Positions 27,326 to 36,757 are shown, numbered from the stretch's first letter. The stretch is DNA of 64,000 nt from CAZVYN01 sp964631125 (GCA_964631125.1 CAZVYN010000012.1:4754-68753); one strand, 5' to 3'. The notes: a model not told the origin generated them from the letters alone. A program made the numbers and translations.

Positions 27326-27431
27326 CGGCCGAAAGAGTGAACGAACGGGCGTCGCGCCGCGCGACCGCTCGAGCAGCGACGACCGTCGGCGTGGCCCCGC
27401 GAGGGGAGCGCCAAAGCGAGGGAGGTCCGTC

Positions 27432-28259
27432 TTGAAGTTCTGGCTCTCACGAAGCGTTCCCCTGCGCAGTCTCAAGCAGACGTTGCCGGGGCTCGAAGCG
27501 CGGGGCATGAACGCCCTCGTCCGGTTGACCGACGCCGACTACAACCGCGCGATCGCGGTTCGAGATCTCGAAGAGCTCGAACGCGAACTCCGTGGCCGGA
27601 AGATCGGCGCCTTCTGCCAGCTTCCCTACCACGGACTCCATCTCTCCTGTCCCGACTCCCGCGTCATGGAGTACTCCCGCGAGGTGATCAAGGAAGGGCT
27701 CGAGATCGGCACGATCCTCGGCTGCAAGGTGGCGACGCTCCGCACCGGGTTCTCCTCGCAGGTCCGCCCTTGCGCCACGCAGGACTGGAAGGATCGCTTC
27801 ATCGGAAGCATGCAGGAATTGGTCGCTCTGGCGGAGGAGGAGGAGATCGTCCTCGCGATCGAGAATACCTACGAACCCGATGCAGAAATGCTCCTCGAGG
27901 TGATGCGGACGGTGAACAGCCCGTGGCTGCGTTTCTGCATCGACCTCGGGCACGCCGCCTGCTACTCGCGCGTTTCGCCCGATGAATGGGTCCGCGCGTT
28001 CAAGGAATACGCGATCACGCTCGACTTCCACGACAACGAGGGTCTGGAGAACGAGCACCTCGCCTGCGGGTCGGGGGTCGTAGGCTACGAGGATGTGTTC
28101 GGCGCCCTGCAAGAGGTGGATCTCTCCGCCAACATCACTCTGGAGGTGGGCGAAGACGACATCGAGCCGTCGCTCGAGCACCTCGCCGGGCTCGGATTCG
28201 TCTTCGAGAAGGGCGAGATGCCCGAGACGTCGATCCTGCCGTCGCTGGAAGAGAGCTAG
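27432..28259 (+). CDS. Sugar phosphate isomerase/epimerase-like TIM-barrel protein
   Basis: The 275-residue protein begins with TTG after GGAGG and fits the xylose-isomerase-like/AP endonuclease 2 barrel. Evidence is VLAIENTYEPDAEMLLEVMRTVNSPWLRFCIDLGHAACYS, FKEYAITLDFHDNEGLENEH, and GYEDVFGALQEVDLSANITLEVGEDD. Metal-ligand positions E (AIEN), D/H (CIDLGH), D (LDFHDN) and E (LEVGE) are present as in the family. The substrate is unknown. The early segment LEARGMNALVRLTDADYNRAIAVRD is not typical. It stands alone, 106 bp after the thioesterase. Confidence 0.8.
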   Translation: MKFWLSRSVPLRSLKQTLPGLEARGMNALVRLTDADYNRAIAVRDLEELERELRGRKIGAFCQLPYHGLHLSCPDSRVMEYSREVIKEGLEIGTILGCKVATLRTGFSSQVRPCATQDWKDRFIGSMQELVALAEEEEIVLAIENTYEPDAEMLLEVMRTVNSPWLRFCIDLGHAACYSRVSPDEWVRAFKEYAITLDFHDNEGLENEHLACGSGVVGYEDVFGALQEVDLSANITLEVGEDDIEPSLEHLAGLGFVFEKGEMPETSILPSLEES

Positions 28260-28266
28260 GCTGGGC

Positions 28267-28306
28267 GACCCGGGCGGACCCGGGCGGACCCGGGCGATCC
28301 GGGCGA
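28267..28306 (+). repeat. 10-bp tandem repeat (GACCCGGGCG)
   Basis: Three exact units (28267-28296) and a changed fourth follow directly after the stop of the epimerase gene. The GC-rich units contain CCCGGG and can form alternative hairpins. Confidence 0.85.
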
Positions 28307-28331
28307 TCAAGACCGGCGAGTCCCGATGTGC

Positions 28332-28372
28332 GCGCCCCCCGCTCGATTCGTTCACTCGAATCGGAGGGGGGC
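28332..28372 (-). terminator. Strong hairpin overlapping the phosphodiesterase 3' end
   Basis: GCGCCCCCC-GCT-CGATTCG can pair with CGAATCG-GA-GGGGGGCGC, with one small bulge. The stop codon (28352-28354) sits in the loop and the last codons form one arm. It can act in both directions; a T-run is lacking. Confidence 0.55.
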
Positions 28373-30565
28373 GCCGATCATTTCGGGCGGAATCGGCGCG
28401 CCGAAGATCGAGAGTAGGGTGGGGGCCACATCTTCGATCCCCGGGACCTTCTCGTTCGTCGAGTCGAGCCGACGGTTGGTGAAGAGAATTCCCTTCACTT
28501 CCTCGGGGTCGAGCGAACAGTGATCGCCGCTCCACTTCTTCTCGTTCGGCTCGAAGAGGGTCCGGGGGATGCCCCCGAGTGAAGTCTGCCAAGACACCCG
28601 GTAGCCGGGAGAGTTGGCGGCCCGCAGGTCCGGGATGAGATCAGGGTCGTAACCCGGTCTGTACATTTCGTCCCGTGTATAGACGCGAGAGACCGGCCTG
28701 ATCCCGGTCGATGTATCGACGAACGCCTCCAACGACGCCTTCAACTCCCGCACCGTCGCGTCGTACTCCGCGCCCGGCGAGACGATGCCGTCCCGTTCCC
28801 GCCCGAGCACGTTGATGTACAGCGCGCCCAGCCCGAGCGCGTAAGCGCGCGTCCGCGACCAGTCGACGTTGGGCCAGAACTGCCCCTCGACGAAGAGATC
28901 GTCCAAGGTCAACATCGTCGCCTCATCTTGACCCTTGAGCGACATGAAGCCATTTCGAACCAGCCAGGTGTTGGTGTTGACCGAACGCTGCCAAGCGGCG
29001 AAGCCGTGATCGGAGCAGACCAAGAGGACGCCGTCGGGCGGGAGTCGGTCGAGTACATACCCGACGATCCGGTCCATCCGCTGATACGACTTCAGAACGA
29101 AGTCGCCCCACAGCGGCGCCAACTCTGCATCGTTGCGTGGACTGTCCGGATCCAGAAAGCGCCAGAACATGTGTCCCGCGCGATCGGTGAAGTAGAAGAT
29201 CTGTGTGTACAGCCGGTCCCTCGGGTCCTCCAGGAACGCGTGCAGGATCTCCTCGAACTTCGAGACGGTGAAATCCATGTCCTGCGCGAACGTCTCCTCG
29301 TCCGTGACCTCCTCGTCGAGCGCCCAGGTGTCGACGGCCCATCCGAGCGTCTTCCACAACCCGATGCGATCTCGGATCTCGTGCACGAACTCGGGCGGCT
29401 CGGTGATCGGGACGACCGGGTGATTCGGATCGATGTTGATCGCGCTCAGGTAGAGACGCACCCGGTCGTCCATCTGGAGCAGCTTGAAGCGCGCGATCCC
29501 GTGCACCTTGACGATCTTGCGGATCGGGAACTCGAAGTGGACGAAGTCGCTCCACTCCCCTTCCCGGAGCGTGAGTTCCTGATCGGGGAGTTGGATCGTG
29601 ACGGCTCGCCCTTCCCAGTCGAATTCGAGCCGCATCGGTAGGTGGATCTCGGGCGGAGAATCGAACAGCTTGTTGAACGGCCCATAGACGACGGCATCGA
29701 TCCCGCGGTCGCCGGGCTCGACGTCCAACACGACGACCTTGCCGCCCTTCTCGGTGTCGGCTGCCGTCGAGACGAGATCCGAGGTGTAGAGCGTGTACGT
29801 GCCGAAGGTGCCGCGGATGTCGGGCACCCCGAGACCGGAGAGCAGGCGGCCGCCCGGGTTGAGATCGGGCGGAAAGGTTTGCGGGACGCGGATGATCGTG
29901 GAGCGCACCCCGTGCTCTCCGAGGATCTGCCAGAACGGAACGCCCTGCCGATGGTTGATCGCGACGGGGCGTTTCTGCGGGAAGTTCTCGCGGAGGAACG
30001 GGAGGGCGCCGGAGAAGACGGCCCCCCCAGCCGCCAGCGCGCAGGCGAGCGACAACCACAGGCGGCGGCTGATGAGGCCGATGACCAGCCCAAGGAGGAA
30101 CGCGGTCACGAGGCCCGCCGCCAGCGCGAAGACGAGCGGGTTGCGCTCGCCGAAGAGAAGCGGCACGGTCGAGGCCGAGGCCATGGCGAAGTCGGGTGCG
30201 TAGGTATCGACGTCGCGCTTCAGGAAATCGAAGATGCGGTGGTGACCGGGATCCAATCCGGTCGCGAAGGTCGACCAGGAGACCGGCGTCTGCGGAGGAT
30301 TGGTGGGGAGGAGCGGCCGGAAGCTTCCGGTCCGTCGCAACCGGTCGAGGTTCGGCAGCTTTCCTTCGTCCATCCAGCGCTCGACCATGCGTGCATCGGC
30401 GCCATCGAAACCGAGCACCACGACCTTCGAGGGACCGCCGGACGGAGCGCGCTCCGACCGACCCGAGGGTGAGAAGAGCAGGAAGGCGCATCCGAGAAGG
30501 GCCGCCGCCGTCGCGATCAGCAGCGAAACGGAGCGGGGGCGAAGCGAGATGGATCGGGATGGCAT
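28352..30565 (-). CDS. Membrane-bound type I phosphodiesterase/nucleotide pyrophosphatase (alkaline phosphatase superfamily)
   Basis: Of 737 residues, a first hydrophobic segment (about 12-30) is a signal or anchor, and a further pair of helices lies near 140-180 (LVFALAAGLVTAFLLGLVIGLI and following). The catalytic domain shows VVVLGFDGADARMVERWMDEGKLPNL (first metal D) and the nucleophile region TPVSWSTFATGLDPGHHRIFDF. Later come LLVCSDHGFAAW (metal DH) and GDHCSLDPEEVKGILF near the end. The family removes phosphate diesters or transfers phosphoglycerol-like groups at the membrane surface. The substrate is unknown. A GGAGG is 10 nt before the ATG; it is divergent from the kinase operon. Confidence 0.85.
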   Translation of the reverse strand: MPSRSISLRPRSVSLLIATAAALLGCAFLLFSPSGRSERAPSGGPSKVVVLGFDGADARMVERWMDEGKLPNLDRLRRTGSFRPLLPTNPPQTPVSWSTFATGLDPGHHRIFDFLKRDVDTYAPDFAMASASTVPLLFGERNPLVFALAAGLVTAFLLGLVIGLISRRLWLSLACALAAGGAVFSGALPFLRENFPQKRPVAINHRQGVPFWQILGEHGVRSTIIRVPQTFPPDLNPGGRLLSGLGVPDIRGTFGTYTLYTSDLVSTAADTEKGGKVVVLDVEPGDRGIDAVVYGPFNKLFDSPPEIHLPMRLEFDWEGRAVTIQLPDQELTLREGEWSDFVHFEFPIRKIVKVHGIARFKLLQMDDRVRLYLSAINIDPNHPVVPITEPPEFVHEIRDRIGLWKTLGWAVDTWALDEEVTDEETFAQDMDFTVSKFEEILHAFLEDPRDRLYTQIFYFTDRAGHMFWRFLDPDSPRNDAELAPLWGDFVLKSYQRMDRIVGYVLDRLPPDGVLLVCSDHGFAAWQRSVNTNTWLVRNGFMSLKGQDEATMLTLDDLFVEGQFWPNVDWSRTRAYALGLGALYINVLGRERDGIVSPGAEYDATVRELKASLEAFVDTSTGIRPVSRVYTRDEMYRPGYDPDLIPDLRAANSPGYRVSWQTSLGGIPRTLFEPNEKKWSGDHCSLDPEEVKGILFTNRRLDSTNEKVPGIEDVAPTLLSIFGAPIPPEMIGAPLRFE

Positions 30566-30642
30566 GAGCGGACGGATCCTCCTGAGCGCGAAGGGGGAGC
30601 GGTTCGGTTCGTGCGCGGCGGGAGCGAAGGGAGCACTCTAAC

Positions 30643-32028
30643 ATGCGACTTCGTGGGGGCGCGGAGGTCGGGACCGTCTCCGCGCGCGGCAGGCACCTCG
30701 TCGTCTTGTGGGGACTCCTGGTCGCGCTGCTGGCGGCGGCGAATCTCGCGAGCTTCCTGCTTTATCGATCGGTGCGCGAACAGCTCGACCAGCAACTCGG
30801 CGCGCGACTCCTCTCGATCGCCACCACCGCGGCCGAGGCGATCGGCGCCGCCCGCTTCGAAGCGCTCGCCTCGGACAGCGTCGGCGGCGCCGTGCAGCGC
30901 AGCGTCGCGGCCGAGTTGTCCCGCATCGCCGCGACGAACGAGCTGGACAACGTCGCGGTGGTCGACCGCGAGGGACGCTCGATTCTCGACCTCCGTCTCT
31001 CGGCCGCACGCGGCGCTCGCCATCCCTTGCTCGACCTGGAGCCCGAACTGCGCGCCACGCTCGTGTCGGGCGTCCCGCAGACGACTCGCCTGATCCAAGT
31101 GGAGGGGCTGCGAGGCGAGTATCTGAAGACCGGCTTCGCTCCGTTCGAGGACGCGTCGGGTCGAATCGTCGGAGGCATCGCCGTCGAAGGCGGCTCCGAG
31201 TTCTTCCGTGTGCTCCCCGCGCTGCGGACGCAGCTCTGGGGATCGACGGCCTTGGGCGGGGCGGCCGCCGCGATTCTCGGGTTGCTCTTCCTGCGGCATG
31301 TACGTGCATTGATCCAACTGGAAGAGCGGCTGCGCGGCAGCGCCGCGTTGGTCGCGATCGGACAGCTGTCGGCCATCGTGGCGCACGAGATCCGCAACCC
31401 GCTCGCCATCATCCGTTCGCGCGCCGAACGGGTGGGAGCGAAGATCCGGCAAGGCCGCGACACCGCGGAGGTCCTCGATTGGTTCGACGCCATCCCTCGC
31501 GAGATCGACCGATTGGATCACATCCTGACGAACTATCTCTCGCTCGCCCGGCCGCAGGAGCTCGCTGCCGGCGAATGCTCGGCGGCGCAGGTCTTCGACG
31601 ACACGATTGCTCTGCTCTCCGCGGATGCGGAGATCCGCGGCGTCCGGCTGTCGAGCGAGACGGAGAGCGATCCCACCGCGAGTCTGCGCGTCCCGATGGG
31701 CGCGCGACCCTTACAGCAGGTCATCTTGAACCTCGCTCTCAACGGGCTCCAGGCGATGCCCAATGGCGGGCGACTCTCGCTGCGGGCGCGGCGATCGAAA
31801 GGCGCGGTCGTGCTCGAAGTAGAGGACACCGGCGAGGGGATGGACGATCGAGCCAGGGAGCAGGCATTGGAGCCGTTTTTCACCACGAAGCCGACCGGTT
31901 CGGGGCTGGGCCTGACGTTGGTACGCACCTTGATCGAGGCTCGAGGCGGCTCGGTCGAACTGCAGTCGATCCCGGGCCAGGGGACCACCGTCCGTCTCTC
32001 GCTTCCCGACTCGCGGAGATCCGCATGA
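30643..32028 (+). CDS. Sensor histidine kinase (NtrB/ZraS-like)
   Basis: Two membrane segments (about 20-42 and 200-218) enclose a periplasmic region of about 150 residues. A HisKA domain follows, with the phospho-acceptor H248 in VAHEIRNPLAIIRSRAERV, then HATPase_c: QQVILNLALNGLQAMP (N box), EVEDTGEGMDDR (G1), FFTTKPTGSGLGLTLVRTLIEARGG (F/G2). The 461-residue length is normal. ATGA overlap links it to the NtrC-type regulator directly downstream. The periplasmic domain is not one I recognise, so the signal is unknown. A short divergent region holds its promoter, which I could not define. Confidence 0.95.
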   Translation: MRLRGGAEVGTVSARGRHLVVLWGLLVALLAAANLASFLLYRSVREQLDQQLGARLLSIATTAAEAIGAARFEALASDSVGGAVQRSVAAELSRIAATNELDNVAVVDREGRSILDLRLSAARGARHPLLDLEPELRATLVSGVPQTTRLIQVEGLRGEYLKTGFAPFEDASGRIVGGIAVEGGSEFFRVLPALRTQLWGSTALGGAAAAILGLLFLRHVRALIQLEERLRGSAALVAIGQLSAIVAHEIRNPLAIIRSRAERVGAKIRQGRDTAEVLDWFDAIPREIDRLDHILTNYLSLARPQELAAGECSAAQVFDDTIALLSADAEIRGVRLSSETESDPTASLRVPMGARPLQQVILNLALNGLQAMPNGGRLSLRARRSKGAVVLEVEDTGEGMDDRAREQALEPFFTTKPTGSGLGLTLVRTLIEARGGSVELQSIPGQGTTVRLSLPDSRRSA

Positions 32029-33404
32029 CGCCCGAGACTCGGTTTCGCATCCTGGTCGTCGACGACGAACCTGAGATCGTGCGTGATCTCGTCGATCTCC
32101 TGGAGGAGGACGGGCACTGGGTCGAGGGGGTGTCGTCCAGCGCCGAAGCACTCGATCTCTTACGGGCGAATTCGTACGACCTGGTGTTGTCCGACCTGCG
32201 GATGCCCCCGCCGGACGGATTCGAGTTGCTGCGTCAGTCGCAGAGCCTGCGCCCGGAGCTGCCGGTGGTGCTCCTGACCGCGCACGCCGATCCCGATCTG
32301 GCGCGACGCGCGATCGAATCGGGCGCACATGATTACGTGACCAAGCCCTGGAACGCGTTCGAATTGCTCCTGCGTGTCCGTCGTCTGCGCGAGCGGTGGG
32401 ACTTGATGGCCGAGCGCCGTCGACTCGAACGCTACGTCGAGCATCTGGTGGGTGAGTCCGGGGAGACGGTCTCGCTGGACGAGATGGTCGGCAAGGGACG
32501 GGCGATGGCGGAGGTCTTCCGTCTCGCGCGCTTGGTCGCGCGGTCCGACGCCACGGTGCTCCTCCGAGGCGAAACCGGCACCGGAAAGTCCGCGCTCGCC
32601 TCCGCTATCCATCGACTCAGCAGGAGAGCCGCCGGCCCATTCGTGAAGGTGAACTGCGGCGCCATCCCCGATGCGCTGCTCGAGAGTGAGCTGTTCGGGC
32701 ACGAGAAGGGCGCGTTCACCGGGGCCATCCGACAGAAGCCCGGACTCTTCGAGGTGGCGGATGGCGGCACCCTCTTCCTGGACGAGATCGGTGACGTGCC
32801 GCTGCCGATCCAGGTGAAGCTGTTGCATGCGATCGAGGACAAGACGATCCAACGGGTCGGAGGGACCGAGACGATCACGACCGATGTGCGGTTGCTCGCG
32901 GCGACGCACAGGAACCTCGAGACGCTGGTCGCCGCCGGCGAGTTCCGAGAGGACCTCTACTATCGCCTCAACGTCTTTCCGATCACCGTGCCGGCCCTCC
33001 GCGATCGCCGAGAGGACCTGCCGCTGCTCGTGGAACACTTCTTGTGCCGACGTGGGGTGGAGGCCCAACGAATGCGGACGGAGATGCACAAGCTGCTGCT
33101 CGGAGCCACCTTTCCGGGCAACATCCGCGAGCTCCAAAATTTGTTGGAGCGGGCCTTGATCCTCGCCGGAGACGCGCCGCTGGGACCTGAACACTTTCCT
33201 ACCCTGGCCGCGCCTCCGGCGCCGGTCGAGGCGGCGCTGCCGGTCATTCCGGACGAGGGAGTCTCCTTGGAAGACCAAGAGCGCCTCTACATCCTGGCCG
33301 CGCTGCAGAAGGCCGAAGGCAACAAGAGTCAGGCGGCGCGACTGCTCGGGATGACCCGCCGGACCCTCTACTCGCGCATGGAGCGGCACGGGATTCCCGT
33401 ATGA
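32025..33404 (+). CDS. NtrC-family sigma-54-dependent response regulator
   Basis: It has three domains in 459 residues. The receiver (1-~120) has phospho-acceptor D57 in LVLSDLRMPPPDGFELL and lysine in HDYVTKPWNAF. The AAA+ domain has Walker A GETGTGKSALA (about 181), the sigma-54 loop GAFTGA (229-234), Walker B GGTLFLDEIGDVPL, and arginine FREDLYYRLNVFPI. The Fis-type HTH at the end is EGNKSQAARLLGMTRRTLYSRM. It should activate RpoN promoters, so targets carry TGGCAC-N5-TTGCW. Overlaps with kinase and the next gene by ATGA indicate one operon. It probably controls an envelope stress or nutrient response. Confidence 0.96.
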   Translation: MTPETRFRILVVDDEPEIVRDLVDLLEEDGHWVEGVSSSAEALDLLRANSYDLVLSDLRMPPPDGFELLRQSQSLRPELPVVLLTAHADPDLARRAIESGAHDYVTKPWNAFELLLRVRRLRERWDLMAERRRLERYVEHLVGESGETVSLDEMVGKGRAMAEVFRLARLVARSDATVLLRGETGTGKSALASAIHRLSRRAAGPFVKVNCGAIPDALLESELFGHEKGAFTGAIRQKPGLFEVADGGTLFLDEIGDVPLPIQVKLLHAIEDKTIQRVGGTETITTDVRLLAATHRNLETLVAAGEFREDLYYRLNVFPITVPALRDRREDLPLLVEHFLCRRGVEAQRMRTEMHKLLLGATFPGNIRELQNLLERALILAGDAPLGPEHFPTLAAPPAPVEAALPVIPDEGVSLEDQERLYILAALQKAEGNKSQAARLLGMTRRTLYSRMERHGIPV

Positions 33405-34483
33405 ACCTGTACCGGACCGTTCACTGCCTGCCCGCGTGGGTGCGTTCGCTCGGATGCGTCGCGGCGCTGATCCTCGCGGCCGAAGCGATCGAACCGGTCG
33501 GAGTCGGGACTGCGATCGCTCAGGAGATCTCGAGCAACAGCCCCGTTCGAGCCGAACTGGAGAAGACGGACCGCGCGCTCGATCGGGGCTCGGAGTACCT
33601 GTCGGCCAACTCCTGTGCGCGCGGTGCGCCGCTCCTGCAGCGCGCCCGCGAGATGCAGTCACGGGCGCGCGCCTCGCTCTCGAGCGGCGGGCAACGGCCC
33701 ACTCGACTGGCGCTAGAATTGACCCGGCGCGCGCGGGTGCTGGTCAACGACGCCATCCGAGCCTGTCCCGCCGACGCGCGCGCAGTCGATTCCGTGCGCG
33801 ATCTCTTCACGGGCGCCGAAGACTTGGCGCAGCGCGTCGAGTCCGAAGTGCGCGAGAGTAAAGATCCGGAAGCGAACCGATACCTCGATGCCGCTCGCTC
33901 ACAACTCCTGCGCGCCCGAGAGGCCTACCGAAGGCAGGACTTCCGGCAAGCCGTGCGCTGGCTGGGCGTCTCTCGCAATCTGTACCAGCGCGCCCTGCGC
34001 GAGGTGCGGGGTCCGCTCCCCGGAGTCGAACATGTGCGCGGGGCGCTGGAGCGCTGCGAACTCCTCCTGTCGGAGGTGCGATTGGGCCTGGCGGAGGCGC
34101 CCGATGCGGAGGCAACGGCGCTGCTCGGGCAGGCGGAGCGGTCGCGAGATCAGGCGCGCCGGCTCTTCGATGACGGCCGGCCCCTGCTCGCGCTTCGCTC
34201 GATCGCTGCCGCTCGGTCCAGCGCATTGGAGGCGCACTGGCGAGTGGGTCGCACAGTGGATGCCGATCAGGTGCGGCACGCCATCGAAATCGTGCGCCAG
34301 AGCCTGGACGAATTCGAACATCAACCTTCGACCGCCACGGCCGAGTTCGCTCGCGCCGCCCGCGAGAAGCTGGGCGAAGCGGAGGACGCGCTCTCGGCCG
34401 GAGATCGCGAGCGTGCATCGCTCCTCGTGCGGACCGCCGATTCCCTCGTCCGACGGTTGGCCGAGAGTCCGGACGCCCCATGA
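33401..34483 (+). CDS. Exported helical protein of unknown function (360 aa)
   Basis: It has a signal peptide (about 1-41, ending in VGTAIAQ). The mature part is almost entirely helical, rich in arginine, alanine and glutamate: ELEKTDRALDRGSEYLSANS, LQRAREMQSRARASL, AEDLAQRVESEVRESKDPEA, AARSQLLRAREAYRRQ, RALEREVRG-like turns. The spacing suggests coiled-coil hairpins, perhaps TPR-related. I do not recognise a family. The gene overlaps the regulator by ATGA and is followed by a barrel gene. So it is likely a periplasmic target or part of the same envelope system. Confidence 0.65.
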   Translation: MNLYRTVHCLPAWVRSLGCVAALILAAEAIEPVGVGTAIAQEISSNSPVRAELEKTDRALDRGSEYLSANSCARGAPLLQRAREMQSRARASLSSGGQRPTRLALELTRRARVLVNDAIRACPADARAVDSVRDLFTGAEDLAQRVESEVRESKDPEANRYLDAARSQLLRAREAYRRQDFRQAVRWLGVSRNLYQRALREVRGPLPGVEHVRGALERCELLLSEVRLGLAEAPDAEATALLGQAERSRDQARRLFDDGRPLLALRSIAAARSSALEAHWRVGRTVDADQVRHAIEIVRQSLDEFEHQPSTATAEFARAAREKLGEAEDALSAGDRERASLLVRTADSLVRRLAESPDAP

Positions 34484-34502
34484 GGTGGGCCGCGAGGAGG
34501 GG

Positions 34503-35858
34503 ATGCGCGTCCCACTCTCCACGCTGATCGCGACGCTCGGTTCGCTCCTCTGCTCGCCGCTCGTCGCCGGCGAGAACGCCTCGGCACAAGCCGTTTCGAC
34601 GATCGAGACTCCGTCTCCACAGCGGTGGTCGCTGCGCGGGCGTGTCGGGGTCGAGGTCGCCGCCCAGGGTGAGCACTTCGGGAGCGATGCGTTCCTCACC
34701 GGGGCGGCCGAGATCGACGATGTCCTCGATAGCCTCCGATTCCGCAGTCAGGGGACCTTCCCCGGGGGGTTGGTCCAACTCGCGATCGAACACGAGAAAG
34801 CCCCCGACATCCGCGTCGACGCGGCGTTTCGCGTGAGCGAGGCCCGAGCTCGAGCGGACCTCGAGACATACGCAAGCTGGCGACGCGCCGGCTTCCGTTT
34901 CCTGCTCCTCGATCGTCTCGAGGCCGAAGACGGCGACGTTTCCGCCGGCGGGCTCATCCACGCCCTGACCGCCGGCGCCGCGCGTCCCTTGGGTCGCTCC
35001 GGCGCGGAGTTCGCGCTGCGGTGGACGGAGGAACGTTCCTGGGCCGGCGAGGACTCGCTGCGATCACTCTTCGCCTACCGACTGGCGCGTCCCACGATTC
35101 GTCTCTCGGTTCCGCTCGGGCTTTTGGGCGAACTCCGGGTGGAGGGCAGCCGGAATCGCCGCTGGAGTGAAGGCGCGAATTCGTCTCGCGGAGGCTGGTG
35201 CGAGATCGAGGCGATGCGGTCCAACGACGAAGGCCGCATCGATCGCATCGCGCTGCGGACCGAATCGCGTCGCTATCTGGAGAGCGATTCGCTCTTTCCC
35301 TCCGAAGACCGATGGGGCGCTGAGGTGGAAGCCGAGCGTCGACTGCTGGGTCCCATCGCTCTGCGACTCGCCGATGAGTTCCAGGAGGCCAGCTATGCCG
35401 CCGACTCCGATCTCTTCGCCGATCACCGCGAGAACACCGCGCGGCTCTCGCTCCTCGCGGAGTGGCCCGCGCTCTCGGGGACCGAATTCCGATGCGAGGC
35501 GATCCACGGAGTCATCCGCCATGAGTCGGATCGTTCGCGCGACTCGGATCGACTGGGAGTCGGGTTCGGGGTCGCGCGGACGTCCGAGTCCGGCCTCTGG
35601 TGCGACTTCGGCGCCGAGTGCGGCCGACGCGACTTCCGCGTCTCCGGCGCCGGACAGGGGATCGACTACGACGGTTTCACCTTTTCGTTCGAAGGCTCGG
35701 ATCACACCTACGCAAGTGTCTCGGTGGTGGGCGAGGTCCCTCTGCCCGGCCGCCTGCGCCTCGATCTCTTCGGTCACTGGGAGGATGAGCGGCACGATGC
35801 GAAGGAAGACGACGTCCGCCTGTGGATCCTCGACCTCGCTCTCACGCGCGGCTTCTGA
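34503..35858 (+). CDS. Outer-membrane beta-barrel protein (451 aa)
   Basis: A signal peptide (LSTLIATLGSLLCSPLVAG) is followed by strands with alternating polar and aromatic or aliphatic residues: WSLRGRVGVEVAAQGEHFG, LVQLAIEHEKAPDIRVDAAFR, FGVARTSESGLWCDFGAECGR. The end is DVRLWILDLALTRGF, with the terminal phenylalanine that is typical of barrels inserted by BamA. I do not recognise the family. GAGGAGG is in front of the ATG. It is 19 bp after the helical gene and 15 bp before the YbbR gene, in the operon of the two-component pair. Confidence 0.7.
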   Translation: MRVPLSTLIATLGSLLCSPLVAGENASAQAVSTIETPSPQRWSLRGRVGVEVAAQGEHFGSDAFLTGAAEIDDVLDSLRFRSQGTFPGGLVQLAIEHEKAPDIRVDAAFRVSEARARADLETYASWRRAGFRFLLLDRLEAEDGDVSAGGLIHALTAGAARPLGRSGAEFALRWTEERSWAGEDSLRSLFAYRLARPTIRLSVPLGLLGELRVEGSRNRRWSEGANSSRGGWCEIEAMRSNDEGRIDRIALRTESRRYLESDSLFPSEDRWGAEVEAERRLLGPIALRLADEFQEASYAADSDLFADHRENTARLSLLAEWPALSGTEFRCEAIHGVIRHESDRSRDSDRLGVGFGVARTSESGLWCDFGAECGRRDFRVSGAGQGIDYDGFTFSFEGSDHTYASVSVVGEVPLPGRLRLDLFGHWEDERHDAKEDDVRLWILDLALTRGF

Positions 35859-35873
35859 GATACTGCCGAAGCG

Positions 35874-36272
35874 ATGTCCCTCTCGTTGCGCCGAATTGTC
35901 CTCGACGACCTGGGCTACAAATTCCTCTCACTCCTCCTCGCCTTCGCTGTCTACAACCATGTGCAGTCTCAGGAAGAGCGCGTCGAGGTGCTCGTCTGCC
36001 CCGTCTCGGTGCAAGGTCTCGGCGGAGAGTTCACCGTTCGTGGGGAGATTCCGGTCAGCTTGCGCGCCCGCGTTCGAGCGCGAGGCTTCGAGTTGCTGAG
36101 ATTGCGCGGGGACCCACCGGAGGTGATCATCCGCGTGCATCCGACACGACCGGGACGCCTGGACTACACGATTACGGCCGAAGACGTCGTCTTGCCTCCG
36201 GGGCTCGATGCGACGGTCGAGGCCCTGCTCGATCGAGTGACCGTCCAGTTGCAGATCGAATCGGCCTCGTGA
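35874..36272 (+). CDS. YbbR-domain protein (CdaR-like), single domain
   Basis: The N-terminal membrane anchor has the typical sequence LDDLGYKFLSLLLAFAVYNHVQSQEE, as in YbbR proteins (start 'NLGLKLLSLLLA.lW'). One beta-rich YbbR domain (about 35-130) follows: VEVLVCPVSVQGLGGEFTV, PVSLRARVRARGFELLRLRG, DYTITAEDVVLPPGLDATVE. Known CdaR proteins have up to four such domains and regulate diadenylate cyclase CdaA. This 132-residue version has one domain and no CdaA gene beside it. It closes the two-component/envelope operon. Confidence 0.7.
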   Translation: MSLSLRRIVLDDLGYKFLSLLLAFAVYNHVQSQEERVEVLVCPVSVQGLGGEFTVRGEIPVSLRARVRARGFELLRLRGDPPEVIIRVHPTRPGRLDYTITAEDVVLPPGLDATVEALLDRVTVQLQIESAS

Positions 36273-36325
36273 CGTAGAGTCCGAACGTTCGGCGGCCGAT
36301 GATTTAGGGAAGAGGAGGACGCCCC

Positions 36326-36529
36326 ATGACCGACCAGCCCCAGTTCCCCTACTGCCCGATTTCGAGGCAGAAGTGCCAGGAAGGCAAGGTCTGGGCTCGG
36401 CCCGAGACAGAGGAAGACCTGACATACTGCGCGTTCTGGCATCAGAAGGAACACCGCTGCGTCTTCCGCATGGTCGAGTTCGATCTCTTCAACATCGCCC
36501 GCTGTCTGGACGAGCAACGAAACCGCTGA
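36326..36529 (+). CDS. Small cysteine-rich protein (67 aa)
   Basis: The ATG follows GAGGAGG. The peptide has cysteines at 10, 17, 35, 45 and 60 with histidines between (YCAFWHQKEHRCVF), which could bind a metal. It begins FPYCPISRQKCQEGKVWARP and is acidic and basic in turn. It has no signal peptide or membrane segment. I know no named family, but the layout is typical of short zinc-binding proteins in delta-proteobacteria and FCB genomes. It stands between the YbbR gene and HU. Confidence 0.6.
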   Translation: MTDQPQFPYCPISRQKCQEGKVWARPETEEDLTYCAFWHQKEHRCVFRMVEFDLFNIARCLDEQRNR

Positions 36530-36603
36530 ACGCGTTTCTTCCAGGGGTGCGGCCAACCCGTTGACCCCGGCCTGCTTCGCCCGCGAAGCCTTGCGAATCT
36601 CCG

Positions 36604-36632
36604 TTGACTGCCCTTCCAGCCGGTGATAGCTT
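36604..36632 (+). promoter_or_regulatory. Promoter upstream of hupB-like gene
   Basis: TTGACT, 17 nt and TAGCTT with the extended -10 TGA before it. It lies 126 nt before the HU start codon. An inverted repeat GCTTCG/CGAAGC (36574-36589) just upstream may end the previous transcript. Confidence 0.55.
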
Positions 36633-36757
36633 GCCCGCGCCCTAAGTACCTTTCTGTAAGCGAGTTCCGCTTTGGAGACCGGTGGCTGGCCTAGTTCGAG
36701 GAGCCGGCCCGGGAGGTCTTAGCCGCGCGGGCGGTGCGTCCGCCGAGGAGGAAGTCG

